A stretch of 64,000 nt of DNA, from positions 1 through 64,000 of the forward strand of contig NZ_MARB01000021.1 in assembly GCF_001715975.1 (NCBI RefSeq), given 5' to 3'. The notes below the pieces were generated by a model. It was given only the letters and a program-made list of their open reading frames with translations, did not search any database and was not told the origin of the DNA. Both the position numbers and the translations under genes were made by a program. The stretch comes from Candidatus Thiodiazotropha endolucinida (GTDB taxonomy: Bacteria > Pseudomonadota > Gammaproteobacteria > Chromatiales > Chromatiaceae). This document shows positions 9,440 through 18,643 of the stretch, in pieces; the stretch's first letter is position 1; each line of letters begins with the position of its first letter.

Positions 9440-9805
9440 ATGGGAATGAGGGACTATCGAAGACTAACGGTTTGGTCTAAGGCGCATGAATTGACAATGA
9501 TGACATACCAAATCACCAGCAAATTTCCTACTGAAGAGCACTTTGGATTAAGCAGCCAAATGCGTCGGGCTGCCATTTCGATTGCATCAAATATTGCGCA
9601 AGGATATGGGAGACAGTGTGATCGGGATTTCGCCCGCTTTCTACATATCGCCTCAGGCTCAAGCTGTGAACCGGAGTATCAGTTGGTACTTGCCGGTGAC
9701 CTTGGTTATATCAATAACAATGTTATGAGACAGCCTCTGAGCACCTGTAAAGAAGTACGCCAAATGTTAGCCGGTCTCCTAAAAAAGCTGGCAGCTGGCC
9801 GCTGA
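9440..9805 (+). CDS. four-helix-bundle protein of the 23S rRNA intervening-sequence (S23/bAvd-like) family
   Basis: The 121 residues carry the family's hallmarks: an N-terminal RDYRRLTVWSKAHEL, then QMRRAAISIASNIAQGYGR and a GSSCEPEYQLVLAGDLGYI segment. These small helical bundles are known from 23S rRNA intervening sequences and resemble Avd of diversity-generating retroelements; their cellular role is not established. Here the gene interrupts the cbbQ-cbbO pair and is bounded by GCTGG-type repeats. Its last codons (KLAAGR) are themselves part of the repeat. Translation may start at 9440 or at the ATG six bases later. There is no reverse transcriptase or variable repeat in the window. I infer that it arrived with the repeat element rather than being part of the RuBisCO system. 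Confidence 0.85.
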   Translation: MGMRDYRRLTVWSKAHELTMMTYQITSKFPTEEHFGLSSQMRRAAISIASNIAQGYGRQCDRDFARFLHIASGSSCEPEYQLVLAGDLGYINNNVMRQPLSTCKEVRQMLAGLLKKLAAGR

Positions 9806-9821
9806 CAGCTGGGAGCTTTTT
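9782..9821 (+). repeat. GCTGG repeat with AAAAAGCT/AGCTTTTT stem, supplying the cbbO ribosome binding site
   Basis: AAAAAGCT (9782-9789) and AGCTTTTT (9814-9821) are inverted repeats enclosing GCTGGCAGCTGGCCGCTGAC-type units. The repeat contains the last codons and stop of the four-helix-bundle gene. GGGAG (9811-9815) sits six bases before the cbbO ATG, so the only visible ribosome binding site for cbbO is provided by the repeat. Confidence 0.7.
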
Positions 9822-12212
9822 ATGACCATCGACTTCTCAGAATACATCACATGCCTCGACGAAGGCGACCACGAGCATGCGGAAGCGCTCGAATCCTCAT
9901 ACCACGAGGCGCAACGCGTCATGTCGCCACGCGGCCTGCAGAACTATATCGAAGGCATGCGCGCCTTCTGCACACTGGGCCGGGGCCAGGACCTTGTCCT
10001 GACCTACATCCAGGAGATGCCCGGCGTGGCCAAGGAGGTCGGCGAGGACATCATTCCCGACATCGTCGAGGCGATGATGAAACTCTCCTCTCACACCTCG
10101 GGCAGTGTCATCACCCTGATTGTGGCCAACCTGCCGCTGGCGGCCTCCCGCCTTGGCGATGCCGAAGTCATGCGCAGCTTCCTCAAGCTGCTGCACCAGA
10201 TGACAGGCAAGGCACCGCGCGGTCTGCGCCCGATGATGGAGAACCTGGACGAACTGCTCTCCAAGCTGACACTGGGTGGTCTCCGGCGCTGGGTCATGTG
10301 GGGTGCGCAGGCTCACCAGCGCGACCTCGATGGCCAACTGGCCTACTTCGGACTGCAGACCGAGTCTTCCCGCTCAATTCTGCAGTCGGAAAGACGCGGC
10401 ACCCTGTTTATCGACAACCAGCGCAAGCTCAACTTCTACCTGCGGGCGCTCTGGGCAAGGGCCTTCTTCATGCGGCCCACCGCGGGCGATTTCGAATCGC
10501 GCCAGGGTATACGCCCCTATATCGAGGATTTCCAGGTCCATGTACCGGACGCCTTCGACCCATTCCGCGGTATCGACGGCATGGAGGTCTACCGCGCCAC
10601 CGTGTCACACGCAGCCGCACACATGGTCTACACCCGCGAGCCGATCTCCGCGGAACAGCTCTCCCAGGCGCAGATGCGCATGATCGAACTCTTCGAGGAT
10701 GCCCGCGTCGAGTACCTCGCCTACAGCGAGTTTCCCGGCCTGCGCAAACTCTGGCTGCAGTTCTTCACCGCCGAGCCGGGTGAGAAAGACGAACTCGGCA
10801 AACCCCACGAGACCATGGACCTGATGCTGCGCACCACCCGCGCCATCATGGACCGCGACTATCGTGACGAGTTGGAGGTGATCAACCAGGTTGCTGACGA
10901 CTACTACGCGCAGCTGCAGGAAGACCCCTACAATCCGCGCATGGCGTGGATGGCGGGCGTCGACTTCTACAACCGGATCGTCGAGATCGCCAAAATCCCC
11001 AGCGTACGCATCCTCAGCGAGTGGCCGATCCCCTACCGTGACGACAACCGCTACTTCTGGGAGTTCTCCGAGAACATGTTCGAGTCCCAGGGCGTCGACT
11101 ACATGCCTGCGACCCATGGCACGGTACGGCGACACGTCAATATCATGGAGTTCGTCAACGAGATCGACTCGGAGATGACCCATGACAACCCGGACGAAAT
11201 ACTGGTGCTCTCCTCCGAGCTTTTCCCCTATGAGGATGACCTGGAGACCACCAAAAGCTGGAACGAAGCCGAAGGCGTGGAACCGATCTCCGATCCGTAC
11301 CACTATAATGAGTGGGACTACCACGTGCAGCTCGCGAGACCCGACTGGGCTACGGTTATCGAACGCAAGCAGGGCCGTGGCGATCCCGAAATCATGGACG
11401 AGATTCTCACCAAGCATAAGCCGATCGCCTCGCGCATTCGCCACCTGATCGATGCACTGCAACCACAGGGTATCGTACGCCGTCGCGGCTACGAGGAGGG
11501 CGAGGAGCTGGATCTCAACGCGGCGATTCGCGCCATGATCGACATCCGCCGCGGGGTCATGCCAAACCCGCGGATCAACATTCGCATCCCCCGCCATATC
11601 CGCGACCTGTCGATTGTGCTGCTGCTCGACCTCTCCGAGTCGACCAACGAAAAGATCGGTGATATCGCCGAGGGTGAAGAGGGTTACCAGGATCAGGAGA
11701 GTATCCTTGACCTTACCCGGGAATCGGCCGGTCTGCTCTCCTGGGCGATCGACTCCATCGGCGACAACTTTGCGGTGCACGGTTTTGCTTCGGACGGCCG
11801 TCACGACGTGCAGTACTACCGTTTCAAGGACTTCGAGCAGACCTACGACGACGAAGCCAAATCACGGATGGCAGGCATGAAGGGCGGCCTCTCCACCCGT
11901 ATGGGTGCGGCACTGCGCCACGCCGGCTGGCATCTGACCCAACAGAATGCACAGAAACGACTGGTGCTGCTGGTCACCGACGGTGAACCGGCCGACATCG
12001 ATGAACGGGATCCCCAGTATCTGCGCCATGACGCCAAGAAGGCGGTGGAAGATCTGGCGATGCAGGGCGTCTATACCTACTGCCTGACCCTGGACCCCAA
12101 TGCGGATCGTTATGTAGCGAGAATCTTCGGCGAGAACGGCTACTCCATCGTGGATAACGTGGAGCGACTGCCGGAGAGATTGCCGAGTGTCTTTGCTGCG
12201 CTGACCGGATAG
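9822..12212 (+). CDS. cbbO: RuBisCO activase VWA subunit CbbO (form I partner)
   Basis: CbbO is the adaptor that works with CbbQ in RuBisCO activation; its C-terminal von Willebrand A domain binds the target through a metal-ion site. The 796-residue protein has the usual long helical N-terminal region. The VWA domain starts near residue 595 with the MIDAS motif DLSES at about 603-607, and DGEPADIDERDPQYL follows near the C-terminus. Length and order match the family. It is separated from cbbQ by the four-helix-bundle gene; elsewhere the two are normally adjacent. An inverted-repeat element begins 26 bp after the stop. It is paralogous to the CbbO at 16234-18468. Confidence 0.93.
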   Translation: MTIDFSEYITCLDEGDHEHAEALESSYHEAQRVMSPRGLQNYIEGMRAFCTLGRGQDLVLTYIQEMPGVAKEVGEDIIPDIVEAMMKLSSHTSGSVITLIVANLPLAASRLGDAEVMRSFLKLLHQMTGKAPRGLRPMMENLDELLSKLTLGGLRRWVMWGAQAHQRDLDGQLAYFGLQTESSRSILQSERRGTLFIDNQRKLNFYLRALWARAFFMRPTAGDFESRQGIRPYIEDFQVHVPDAFDPFRGIDGMEVYRATVSHAAAHMVYTREPISAEQLSQAQMRMIELFEDARVEYLAYSEFPGLRKLWLQFFTAEPGEKDELGKPHETMDLMLRTTRAIMDRDYRDELEVINQVADDYYAQLQEDPYNPRMAWMAGVDFYNRIVEIAKIPSVRILSEWPIPYRDDNRYFWEFSENMFESQGVDYMPATHGTVRRHVNIMEFVNEIDSEMTHDNPDEILVLSSELFPYEDDLETTKSWNEAEGVEPISDPYHYNEWDYHVQLARPDWATVIERKQGRGDPEIMDEILTKHKPIASRIRHLIDALQPQGIVRRRGYEEGEELDLNAAIRAMIDIRRGVMPNPRINIRIPRHIRDLSIVLLLDLSESTNEKIGDIAEGEEGYQDQESILDLTRESAGLLSWAIDSIGDNFAVHGFASDGRHDVQYYRFKDFEQTYDDEAKSRMAGMKGGLSTRMGAALRHAGWHLTQQNAQKRLVLLVTDGEPADIDERDPQYLRHDAKKAVEDLAMQGVYTYCLTLDPNADRYVARIFGENGYSIVDNVERLPERLPSVFAALTG

Positions 12213-12237
12213 TCATTCACAAGGTTTTTTGATTATT

Positions 12238-12482
12238 GTCCGCAAATGAACGCCAATAAACGCAAAATTACTTTTTTAAGTTTAAACTCACACCCGACAA
12301 GGGAGGTTGGGTAGAACGTTACACTGGGTGCCCTCGAACGTAAGTTCCACTATTTATCTGTACATTCCTTCTCTTTCGAGACTGTAGATACACAGGGTGC
12401 TTGCCGTACCCAGGCAATTGAGATATTGACAGTAATTAATTCAAGAAAAACCATTTGCGTTTATGAGCGTTCATTTGCGGAC
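12238..12482. mobile_element. 245-bp MITE-like element with GTCCGCAAATGAACGC ends
   Basis: The first 29 bases (12238-12266) and the last 29 (12454-12482) are inverted copies with only two mismatches, each starting or ending in GTCCGCAAATGAACGC. The inside has no gene; it contains a decayed GGGTGC...TACCC hairpin. The element sits between the convergent ends of cbbO and the next gene and finishes two bases before that gene's stop codon. Related ends occur at 16186-16203 and 48021-48210. No transposase is present, so it would have been moved in trans. Confidence 0.75.
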
Positions 12483-12484
12483 TT

Positions 12485-12946
12485 TTACTGTTTGGGATGT
12501 GGTTTTGGAAACGGTAGCACCCGCTTCACCCGCGCTTCACAGCCACTCTCTTTGAAGCGCACCTCCATGATATCGAGGGCCTTTTTGAAATCGCCGATCA
12601 ATCGAGTGTGCAGTTCTCGGGCCTGACCGTCATAATAGATCAGATCGATCGGGGCAGGATCCGTGAGACTGTCTCTTTCCTGATCACGGCGGAATTTCCA
12701 GGCCAGCCGGATCAGCTTACCCCCTTCCCCATCCCGTACTGCGTAGGCCTGATTGTCGACAAAGATCACCTCATCCTCATCGATCACTGCCTGGATCTGC
12801 ATAGTGCGGACAGGGATGAAGATATGTTCGTAGTGGCAACGGGACAACATCAGCCGGCACTGATTGTAGAGCGGCGAGGGAATGGTCAGGCGCTCACAGG
12901 CAAGTTCGTCAGGTCGAAAGAAGGTCTCGCTCAGGCTACCACTCAT
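12485..12946 (-). CDS. conserved hypothetical protein
   Basis: I do not recognise this 153-residue protein. It has no signal peptide or membrane segment. The sequence alternates beta-like stretches (HIFIPVRTMQIQAVIDEDEVIFVDNQAYAV) with a helix-rich charged second half that contains the LIYYDGQARELHTRLIGDF segment, and it ends in a basic, proline-containing tail. It is read as a gene because its codon use is regular, it lies in a non-overlapping slot between the two RuBisCO operons, and the frame is preceded by a second small gene on the same strand. The final codons abut the repeat element at 12238-12482. A role in carbon fixation is only suggested by position. Confidence 0.7.
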   Translation of the reverse strand: MSGSLSETFFRPDELACERLTIPSPLYNQCRLMLSRCHYEHIFIPVRTMQIQAVIDEDEVIFVDNQAYAVRDGEGGKLIRLAWKFRRDQERDSLTDPAPIDLIYYDGQARELHTRLIGDFKKALDIMEVRFKESGCEARVKRVLPFPKPHPKQ

Positions 12947-12985
12947 ACCAGGGTCCGTTAATTCTCATCCAACCGCCCCTAAGCC

Positions 12986-13288
12986 TCAATCATCTTCACC
13001 CAGCTCAGGATTCCACCCCTTATCCTTGGCTTCGCTAATCGCCCGCTGATAGATACGACTGTGTCGCTCCGCCAGCTCCGGTGGGAGGTTCGAAACCAGG
13101 TGACCGTATTTTTCCCACTCTTTGGTGACTTTGTCATAGAGGTCATTAATCCCCTGTACCAACCAACCCTCACAGGTCTCAGTCTCGGGAATCAGGCCGA
13201 ACACCCAGGCATCACGAATGATGTTGCCGGTGGGGTTCATGGCGCCGGTAGGGTCCTTGTCTATACCCTGGTATCGCTTTTCTGCCAT
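12986..13288 (-). CDS. conserved hypothetical protein, about 100 residues
   Basis: This is a small soluble acidic protein of unknown function. From the ATG at 13288 it reads MAEKRYQGIDKDPTG, then a glycine- and asparagine-rich turn, a CEGWLVQGINDLYDKVTKEWEKYGH helix region and a charged C-terminus. A GTG start four codons upstream (13300), with AAGAG just before it, is an alternative. It lies 39 bp upstream of the 153-residue gene on the same strand, so the two probably form a small operon. It is divergent from cbbM, sharing a spacer of about 390 bp with it. Confidence 0.65.
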   Translation of the reverse strand: MAEKRYQGIDKDPTGAMNPTGNIIRDAWVFGLIPETETCEGWLVQGINDLYDKVTKEWEKYGHLVSNLPPELAERHSRIYQRAISEAKDKGWNPELGEDD

Positions 13289-13300
13289 TTTGGAAAACAC

Positions 13301-13682
13301 GCTCTTATTGGTAATTACTGAAAAATATCGCTTAATTCAGGCTGGATTTGCTTGATTCCACATTATTATACCGGTTTGATTTCAACGCTATATAACCCGT
13401 TTAAGATATTAACAATCGACCTCATGGATCAGCACTCAACACCACTGTGTGAGTATCTTCCGCGCATTGACGATTTTCAACTATACCGATTTTGTCCTGC
13501 ATCGTGACGAGTCTATAGTACAAACTTAAACGATAAGCATTAAATTATAATAAACATAAGAATATTTTGGGTTTACTTATAAACATACTGTCTGTAAGGT
13601 TTGTTGCCAATCCCGCAAACATCGTGTGGTTTAAAGAGAGAGATCCTCTCAAACTGACAGATTCAAAAACCGGAGTAGACAA
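13301..13682 (+). promoter_or_regulatory. A/T-rich spacer and promoter region upstream of cbbM
   Basis: This 382-bp spacer has no gene. A possible promoter is TTGTCC (13492-13497), a 16-base gap and TATAGT (13514-13519); a TATAAT (13546-13551) is also present without a good -35. GTTTA (13571-13575) and TAAAC (13580-13584) form a short palindrome of LysR-site type. The leader would be 110-160 bases. CGGAG (about 13672-13676) precedes the cbbM ATG. None of these sites is proven. Confidence 0.35.
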
Positions 13683-15068
13683 ATGGCATTAGACCAATCA
13701 TCCCGTTACTCGGACCTCAGCCTGAAGGAAGAGGATCTCATTGCCGGCGGCCAGCATATCCTGTGCGCCTACAAGATGAAGCCCGCCTCAGGCTATGGCT
13801 TCCTCGAGGTAGCCTCCCACTTCGCCGCCGAATCCTCCACCGGCACCAACGTCGAGGTCTGCACGACCGACGACTTCACCAAGGGCGTGGACGCGCTTGT
13901 CTACCACATCGACGAAGCGACCGAGGAAATGCGCATCGCCTACCCGATCGATCTGTTCGACCGCAACATGATCGACGGCCGTATGATGCTGGTCTCCTTC
14001 CTGACCCTCACCATCGGCAACAACCAGGGCATGGGCGACTGCGAGTACGCCAAGATGTACGACTTCTTCATGCCGCCACGCGCCATCCAGCTGTTCGACG
14101 GTCCGGCCAAGGATATCTCCGACCTGTGGCGTATGCTGGGTCGTCCGGTGGTTGACGGCGGTTACATCGCCGGTACCATCATCAAGCCCAAGCTGGGCCT
14201 GCGCCCCGAACCTTTCGCAGAAGCGGCCTATCAATTCTGGCTGGGTGGCGATTTCATCAAGAACGACGAGCCCCAGGGCAATCAGGTCTTCTGTCCCGCC
14301 AAGAAAGTCTATCCCCTGGTCTACGACGCCATGAAGCGCGCCATGGACGAGACCGGCGAGGCCAAGCTCTTCTCCGCCAACATCACCGCGGACGACCACG
14401 CCGAGATGATCGCCCGCGGCGAGTTCATCCTCGATGCCTTCGGCCCAGACGCCGACAAGGTAGCCTTCCTGGTCGACGGCTACGTGGGCGGTCCGGGTAT
14501 GGTCACCACCGCCCGTCGCTACTTCCCCGGCCAGTACCTGCACTACCACCGTGCCGGTCACGGCGCCGTCACCTCCCCCAGTTCCAAGCGCGGCTACACC
14601 GCCTACGTGCTGGCCAAGATGTCACGCCTGCAGGGCGCCTCCGGTATCCATGTCGGTACCATGGGCTACGGCAAGATGGAGGGGTCCAAAGACGACCGCA
14701 ACATCGCCTACATCATCGAGCGCGACGAGTACCAGGGCCCAGCCTACAACCAGAAGTGGTACGGCATGAAGCCCACCACCCCGATCATCTCCGGCGGCAT
14801 GAACGCCCTGCGTCTGCCCGGCTTCTTCGAGAACCTGGGCCACGGCAACGTGATCAACACCGCAGGTGGCGGCTCCTACGGTCACATCGACAGCCCGGCT
14901 GCCGGTGCCACCTCCCTGCGTCAGGCCTATGAGTGCTGGAAGGCCGGCGCAGATCCCATCGAGTGGGCCAAGGAGCACAAAGAGTTCGCACGTGCTTTCG
15001 AATCCTTCCCGCACGATGCGGATGCGATCTTCCCAGGTTGGCGCGAAAAGCTGGGTGTGCACAAATAA
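13683..15068 (+). CDS. cbbM: RuBisCO form II large subunit
   Basis: Form II RuBisCO is a large-subunit-only enzyme (L2 or multiples), typically favoured at high CO2 and low O2. The form II segments are clear: [22 protein letters not shown], the catalytic [20 protein letters not shown] (about residues 164-183) and the carbamylated lysine K193 in [14 protein letters not shown]. The 461-residue length is normal. Like cbbL it has strong codon bias and an empty long reading frame on the other strand. A textbook terminator follows at 15099, so cbbM is probably made mostly as a single-gene message with read-through or a separate promoter for cbbQ2. Confidence 0.98.
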   Translation: MALDQSSRYSDLSLKEEDLIAGGQHILCAYKMKPASGYGFLEVASHFAAESSTGTNVEVCTTDDFTKGVDALVYHIDEATEEMRIAYPIDLFDRNMIDGRMMLVSFLTLTIGNNQGMGDCEYAKMYDFFMPPRAIQLFDGPAKDISDLWRMLGRPVVDGGYIAGTIIKPKLGLRPEPFAEAAYQFWLGGDFIKNDEPQGNQVFCPAKKVYPLVYDAMKRAMDETGEAKLFSANITADDHAEMIARGEFILDAFGPDADKVAFLVDGYVGGPGMVTTARRYFPGQYLHYHRAGHGAVTSPSSKRGYTAYVLAKMSRLQGASGIHVGTMGYGKMEGSKDDRNIAYIIERDEYQGPAYNQKWYGMKPTTPIISGGMNALRLPGFFENLGHGNVINTAGGGSYGHIDSPAAGATSLRQAYECWKAGADPIEWAKEHKEFARAFESFPHDADAIFPGWREKLGVHK

Positions 15069-15098
15069 GCACTGCCCGGTAAGTCAACTGGCATTTAT

Positions 15099-15124
15099 AA
15101 GCCCCCGCAAGGGGGCTTTTTTTC
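15099..15124 (+). terminator. rho-independent terminator after cbbM
   Basis: AAGCCCCC (15099-15106), loop GCAA and GGGGGCTT (15111-15118) form a perfect 8-bp stem that runs into a tract of T residues ending at about 15123. It lies 31 bp after the cbbM stop and separates the abundant RuBisCO message from the activase genes. Confidence 0.92.
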
Positions 15125-15272
15125 GCCAACGGTTTGATTAACCAAAATAAACACAAAGCAGCATCGGCGGGGTTGAGCCGCACCATTTGATCTAGTACAG
15201 GAATAACCCTAATTATTTAAGTAGAATATCGCAGAGATCATCTGCCTTACATTTTTTGAATCTGGAGTCCCC

Positions 15273-16079
15273 ATGAGTGCCGACACCGAGCAATACCTGG
15301 TCAAACAGGAACCCTACTACCAACCTCAGGAAGATGAGATTGAGCTCTATGAGGCTGCCTACGCCGAAAGACTCCCGGTGATGATCAAGGGACCGACCGG
15401 TTGCGGAAAGTCACGCTTCGTAGAACACATGGCCTGGCGGCTTGGCAAACCCCTGATCACGGTGGCCTGTAACGAGGATATGACCGCATCGGATCTTGTC
15501 GGCCGCTACCTGTTGGATTCCGAAGGGACACGCTGGCTGGATGGGCCACTGACCGTAGCCGCCCGCATCGGCGCCATCTGCTATCTCGATGAGGTGGTGG
15601 AAGCCAGACAGGACACCACCGTTGTGATCCACCCCCTGACAGATCATCGGCGAACCCTGCCTCTCGATAAAAAAGGCGAAGTGTTGGACGCCCATGAGAA
15701 TTTCCAACTGGTGATCTCCTATAACCCGGGCTATCAGAGTTTGATGAAGGATCTCAAACAGTCAACCAAACAGCGCTTCTCTGCGCTCGATTTCGATTAT
15801 GCACCATCAGCCCTGGAGGCCTCGATTATCGCCAAGGAGACCGGTATCGACGAAGAGAAAGCCACCAGGCTGGTGAAGATCGGTGAGACAGCACGCAACC
15901 TGAAAGGACACGGTCTGGACGAAGGCATCTCGACCCGGTTGCTGGTCTATGCCGCGAGACTGGTAAAACGTGGTATCAAACCCAGGGCCGCCTGCCGCAT
16001 GGCCCTGGTCAGACCGATCACTGACGACAAGGACATTGTCGCAACCCTCGATCATGCGATTGAGGCTGTTTTTGGATAG
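15273..16079 (+). CDS. cbbQ: RuBisCO activase AAA+ subunit CbbQ (form II partner)
   Basis: A second CbbQ, 268 residues, with Walker A GPTGCGKS at residues 40-47, Walker [11 protein letters not shown], and the same STKQRF arginine region as the copy after cbbS. It acts with the downstream CbbO to reactivate RuBisCO. The position directly after cbbM marks it as the form II partner. GGAG lies about 8 bases before the ATG. The 204-bp gap from cbbM contains a strong terminator, so it is probably transcribed at a lower level than cbbM. Unlike the form I cluster, no extra gene lies between this cbbQ and its cbbO. Confidence 0.94.
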   Translation: MSADTEQYLVKQEPYYQPQEDEIELYEAAYAERLPVMIKGPTGCGKSRFVEHMAWRLGKPLITVACNEDMTASDLVGRYLLDSEGTRWLDGPLTVAARIGAICYLDEVVEARQDTTVVIHPLTDHRRTLPLDKKGEVLDAHENFQLVISYNPGYQSLMKDLKQSTKQRFSALDFDYAPSALEASIIAKETGIDEEKATRLVKIGETARNLKGHGLDEGISTRLLVYAARLVKRGIKPRAACRMALVRPITDDKDIVATLDHAIEAVFG

Positions 16080-16203
16080 GGCTTTTTACAAGCCGCATGA
16101 CACCCATGATCGAAGCGAAGGGTACGGCTTGCTGCATCGAGGCCGTCTATCCCAAGTAGCCAAAATGATATGTACATTTGCAACCATTCGCGTTCATTTG
16201 CGG
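16080..16203. repeat. decayed copy of the GTCCGCAAATGAACGC element (cbbQ2-cbbO2 spacer)
   Basis: ATTCGCGTTCATTTGCGG (16186-16203) is the right end of the element family found complete at 48021-48210. Upstream in the same spacer GGGTACGGCTTGCTGC is a degraded form of the GGTGCGGC hairpin found inside that element. The left end is not recognisable. The repeat ends about 30 bp before the cbbO2 start, and no clear ribosome binding site remains there. Confidence 0.55.
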
Positions 16204-16233
16204 CCTTCTGAATAAACGGTATATGCAAGCCCA

Positions 16234-18468
16234 ATGACACAAGAGCGAGAGCAACTCAACTGCGGCTTCCGGGAGATCGACCCGGTCTTTGACGATTGCC
16301 TGGCCAACGCCCGCCGCCATATGAGCGACGCGGGGGTTGACGCCTATCTGGAAGGGGCCTCCCTGACCTGCAAAATCGGCCGCGGCGTGGAACCGGTCAT
16401 CGTGTTCCTCGAAGAGATGCCGGAGATCACAGCCCGGGTGGGTGAGGCGGTTATTTCCAAGATATCGCAAACCGTATGGAAGATCTCGCGCAGTCCCAAC
16501 GGCAAGGCGATACTCCCTTTTCTGCAGATGCTGCCCGAGGCGAGCCGCAGGCTGGGCAGCGCAGAACTGATGGAGCGCTTTATCGATCTGCTGCTGGAGA
16601 TGATGGAGCAGACATCCGGTTCCATTCACGGTTTTCATACCACCATACCCAGCCCTTCCCTGCCGGATCTGTTGAAAAAAACCCCCTATCTGCTGAGCCA
16701 GCTATCCTGCGAGGGATTCCGTAACTGGGTCGACTACGGGATCCGCAACTACCGTACCCATCCACAGCGCCAGATCGACTACTTCAGCCTGCAGTCCGCC
16801 GACAGCCGGGCAATTCTGCAGCGTGAGCGGCACGGGACCCTGTTCGCCGATCACGAACGCAAACTCGATCTCTACCTGAAATCCCTGTGGCGCACCAAGG
16901 ACCACTTCGTCCCCTACTCGGAAGGCTTCGACGAACTGCGCAAACCCATGCCCTACTACGACTCACTGGGGATACGCATACCCGATGTGTATGACGATTT
17001 TCACGGTGTCGCCGGAATCGACCGCTACCGTGCGCTGTTGGCACATGTCGCCGGTCACAAACGCTGGACCGGCCATGTGGTCGCGGACAATTACAGCCCC
17101 TTTCAGCGTGTCGCCATCGAGACCTTCGAGGATGCCAGGGTCGATCTGCTCGTCACCCGGGAGTATCCCGGTTTGCGCAATACCCTCCTGAAACTGCACC
17201 CCGCACCCGGCGAGGAAGACTGTGATCCGGAAAAAGAGTCCTGCATCCGACACCGGTTGGCGATGTTCTCATATGCAGCCTTGAATCCGGATCACGGCTA
17301 CACCAATCCCGACCTGCTGGAGTTTCTGGGTCGCTTCAGTTCAGCGCTGACCGACAGTCTATCGAGCACCCAGGAGATGGCCGGGCTTGCCATTTCCTAT
17401 ATCGCCCGTACCCGCCGTCAGGCGGATCTCTCCGCCAATGTCTATTTCACGGATACCGAAGTGAGCTACCGTGACGACAACCGCCACATGTGGATCTTCA
17501 TTGAAGAGGGAGATGAGGAAGAGATGTTCGATGCGGAGCAAAAGCGCAAAACATCGGACGAGGAGGTCGAGGGTCTGCCACCCCGCCACTACCCGGAGTG
17601 GGACTACAAGAGTAAGACCTACAACCCGGACTGGGTCAGTCTGTATGAGAGCCTCCATCCCCAGGGAGATGCCGGTTTTATCGATGCCCTGCTGCAAAAG
17701 CACCAGACCATGGCGAAACAGCTGAAACGCCTGCTGGATCTGCTCAAACCGCAACAGTATGTGCGTATACGCTACCAGGAGGAGGGTAGCGAGCTCGATC
17801 TCGATGTGGCGATCCGGTCATTAATCGAATACAAGAGCGGCCACAATCCCGATCCGCGGATCAACATGAGTCATCGCAACGATGGGCGGGATATTACGGT
17901 AATGCTGCTGATCGACCTATCCGAGTCTGTGGACCAGATCCCCGAGGGCTCCCAGCAATCGATACTGCAGCTCAGCCAGGAGGCGGTCTCCCTGTTGGGC
18001 TGGGCTATCGAACAGTTGGGTGACAGCTTCGCGATCGCCGGTTTCTCATCCAACACCCGGCATGAGGTCCGATACCAGCACATCAAAGGATATGCCGAAC
18101 ACTGGAACGATGCGGTCAAAGGGCGTCTGGCCGCCATGCAGGCAGGCTGGTCAACCCGCATGGGGGCCGCCATCCGCCACGCCTCACACTATCTGGGCGC
18201 CAGGCAGGCAGATAAGAAGCTGATGCTGATACTCACCGATGGGGAACCCGCCGATATCGATGTCCACGATGACCGCCTGCTCATCGAGGACAGCCGCAAG
18301 GCCGTACTGGAAGCGGAACAGGAGGGCATCTATACCTACTGCATCAACCTTGATCCCCAAGCCGATGACTATGTGAGAGATATTTTTGGTCACCAATTCA
18401 CGATCATCGACCGGATTGAGCGGTTGCCGGAACTGCTGCCTAGACTTTTCATGGCCTTGACGAAATAG
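16234..18468 (+). CDS. cbbO: RuBisCO activase VWA subunit CbbO (form II partner)
   Basis: A 744-residue CbbO paralogue, about 50 residues shorter than the form I partner. The C-terminal VWA domain has its MIDAS motif DLSESVD at about residue 561, and TDGEPADIDVHDD and YTYCINLDPQADDYV follow, matching the first CbbO. It is predicted to bind RuBisCO form II and CbbQ2. The start ATG at 16234 has no evident ribosome binding site; the spacer upstream carries a decayed repeat. The VWA tail ends at the same point as in the other copy, so the protein is complete. Confidence 0.92.
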   Translation: MTQEREQLNCGFREIDPVFDDCLANARRHMSDAGVDAYLEGASLTCKIGRGVEPVIVFLEEMPEITARVGEAVISKISQTVWKISRSPNGKAILPFLQMLPEASRRLGSAELMERFIDLLLEMMEQTSGSIHGFHTTIPSPSLPDLLKKTPYLLSQLSCEGFRNWVDYGIRNYRTHPQRQIDYFSLQSADSRAILQRERHGTLFADHERKLDLYLKSLWRTKDHFVPYSEGFDELRKPMPYYDSLGIRIPDVYDDFHGVAGIDRYRALLAHVAGHKRWTGHVVADNYSPFQRVAIETFEDARVDLLVTREYPGLRNTLLKLHPAPGEEDCDPEKESCIRHRLAMFSYAALNPDHGYTNPDLLEFLGRFSSALTDSLSSTQEMAGLAISYIARTRRQADLSANVYFTDTEVSYRDDNRHMWIFIEEGDEEEMFDAEQKRKTSDEEVEGLPPRHYPEWDYKSKTYNPDWVSLYESLHPQGDAGFIDALLQKHQTMAKQLKRLLDLLKPQQYVRIRYQEEGSELDLDVAIRSLIEYKSGHNPDPRINMSHRNDGRDITVMLLIDLSESVDQIPEGSQQSILQLSQEAVSLLGWAIEQLGDSFAIAGFSSNTRHEVRYQHIKGYAEHWNDAVKGRLAAMQAGWSTRMGAAIRHASHYLGARQADKKLMLILTDGEPADIDVHDDRLLIEDSRKAVLEAEQEGIYTYCINLDPQADDYVRDIFGHQFTIIDRIERLPELLPRLFMALTK

Positions 18469-18643
18469 CTTAAATACAGATCACTCCCCGCTTCAGATAT
18501 CCCTTGCTAAAAAAACCATGCATTAATTACACCTTTTATGCTGTCTTTTGCGGATTATCATAATGCGACAGATCATTTATCGCCGATTCATCCTATGCAT
18601 GTATAATTACTTGTTTACTTGATCTGCATTTAAGCATCAACGC

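Noticed and set aside
9440-9805. Diversity-generating retroelement
   Set aside because: The four-helix-bundle protein resembles Avd, but no reverse transcriptase, template repeat or variable repeat is found nearby.
10605-11804. Open frame of about 400 codons opposite cbbO
   Set aside because: A shadow of the cbbO frame; cbbO has clear VWA motifs over the same stretch.
13788-14561. Long open frame opposite cbbM
   Set aside because: Same effect as opposite cbbL; no ribosome binding site, and the product is Val/Gly/Asp-rich without a family match.
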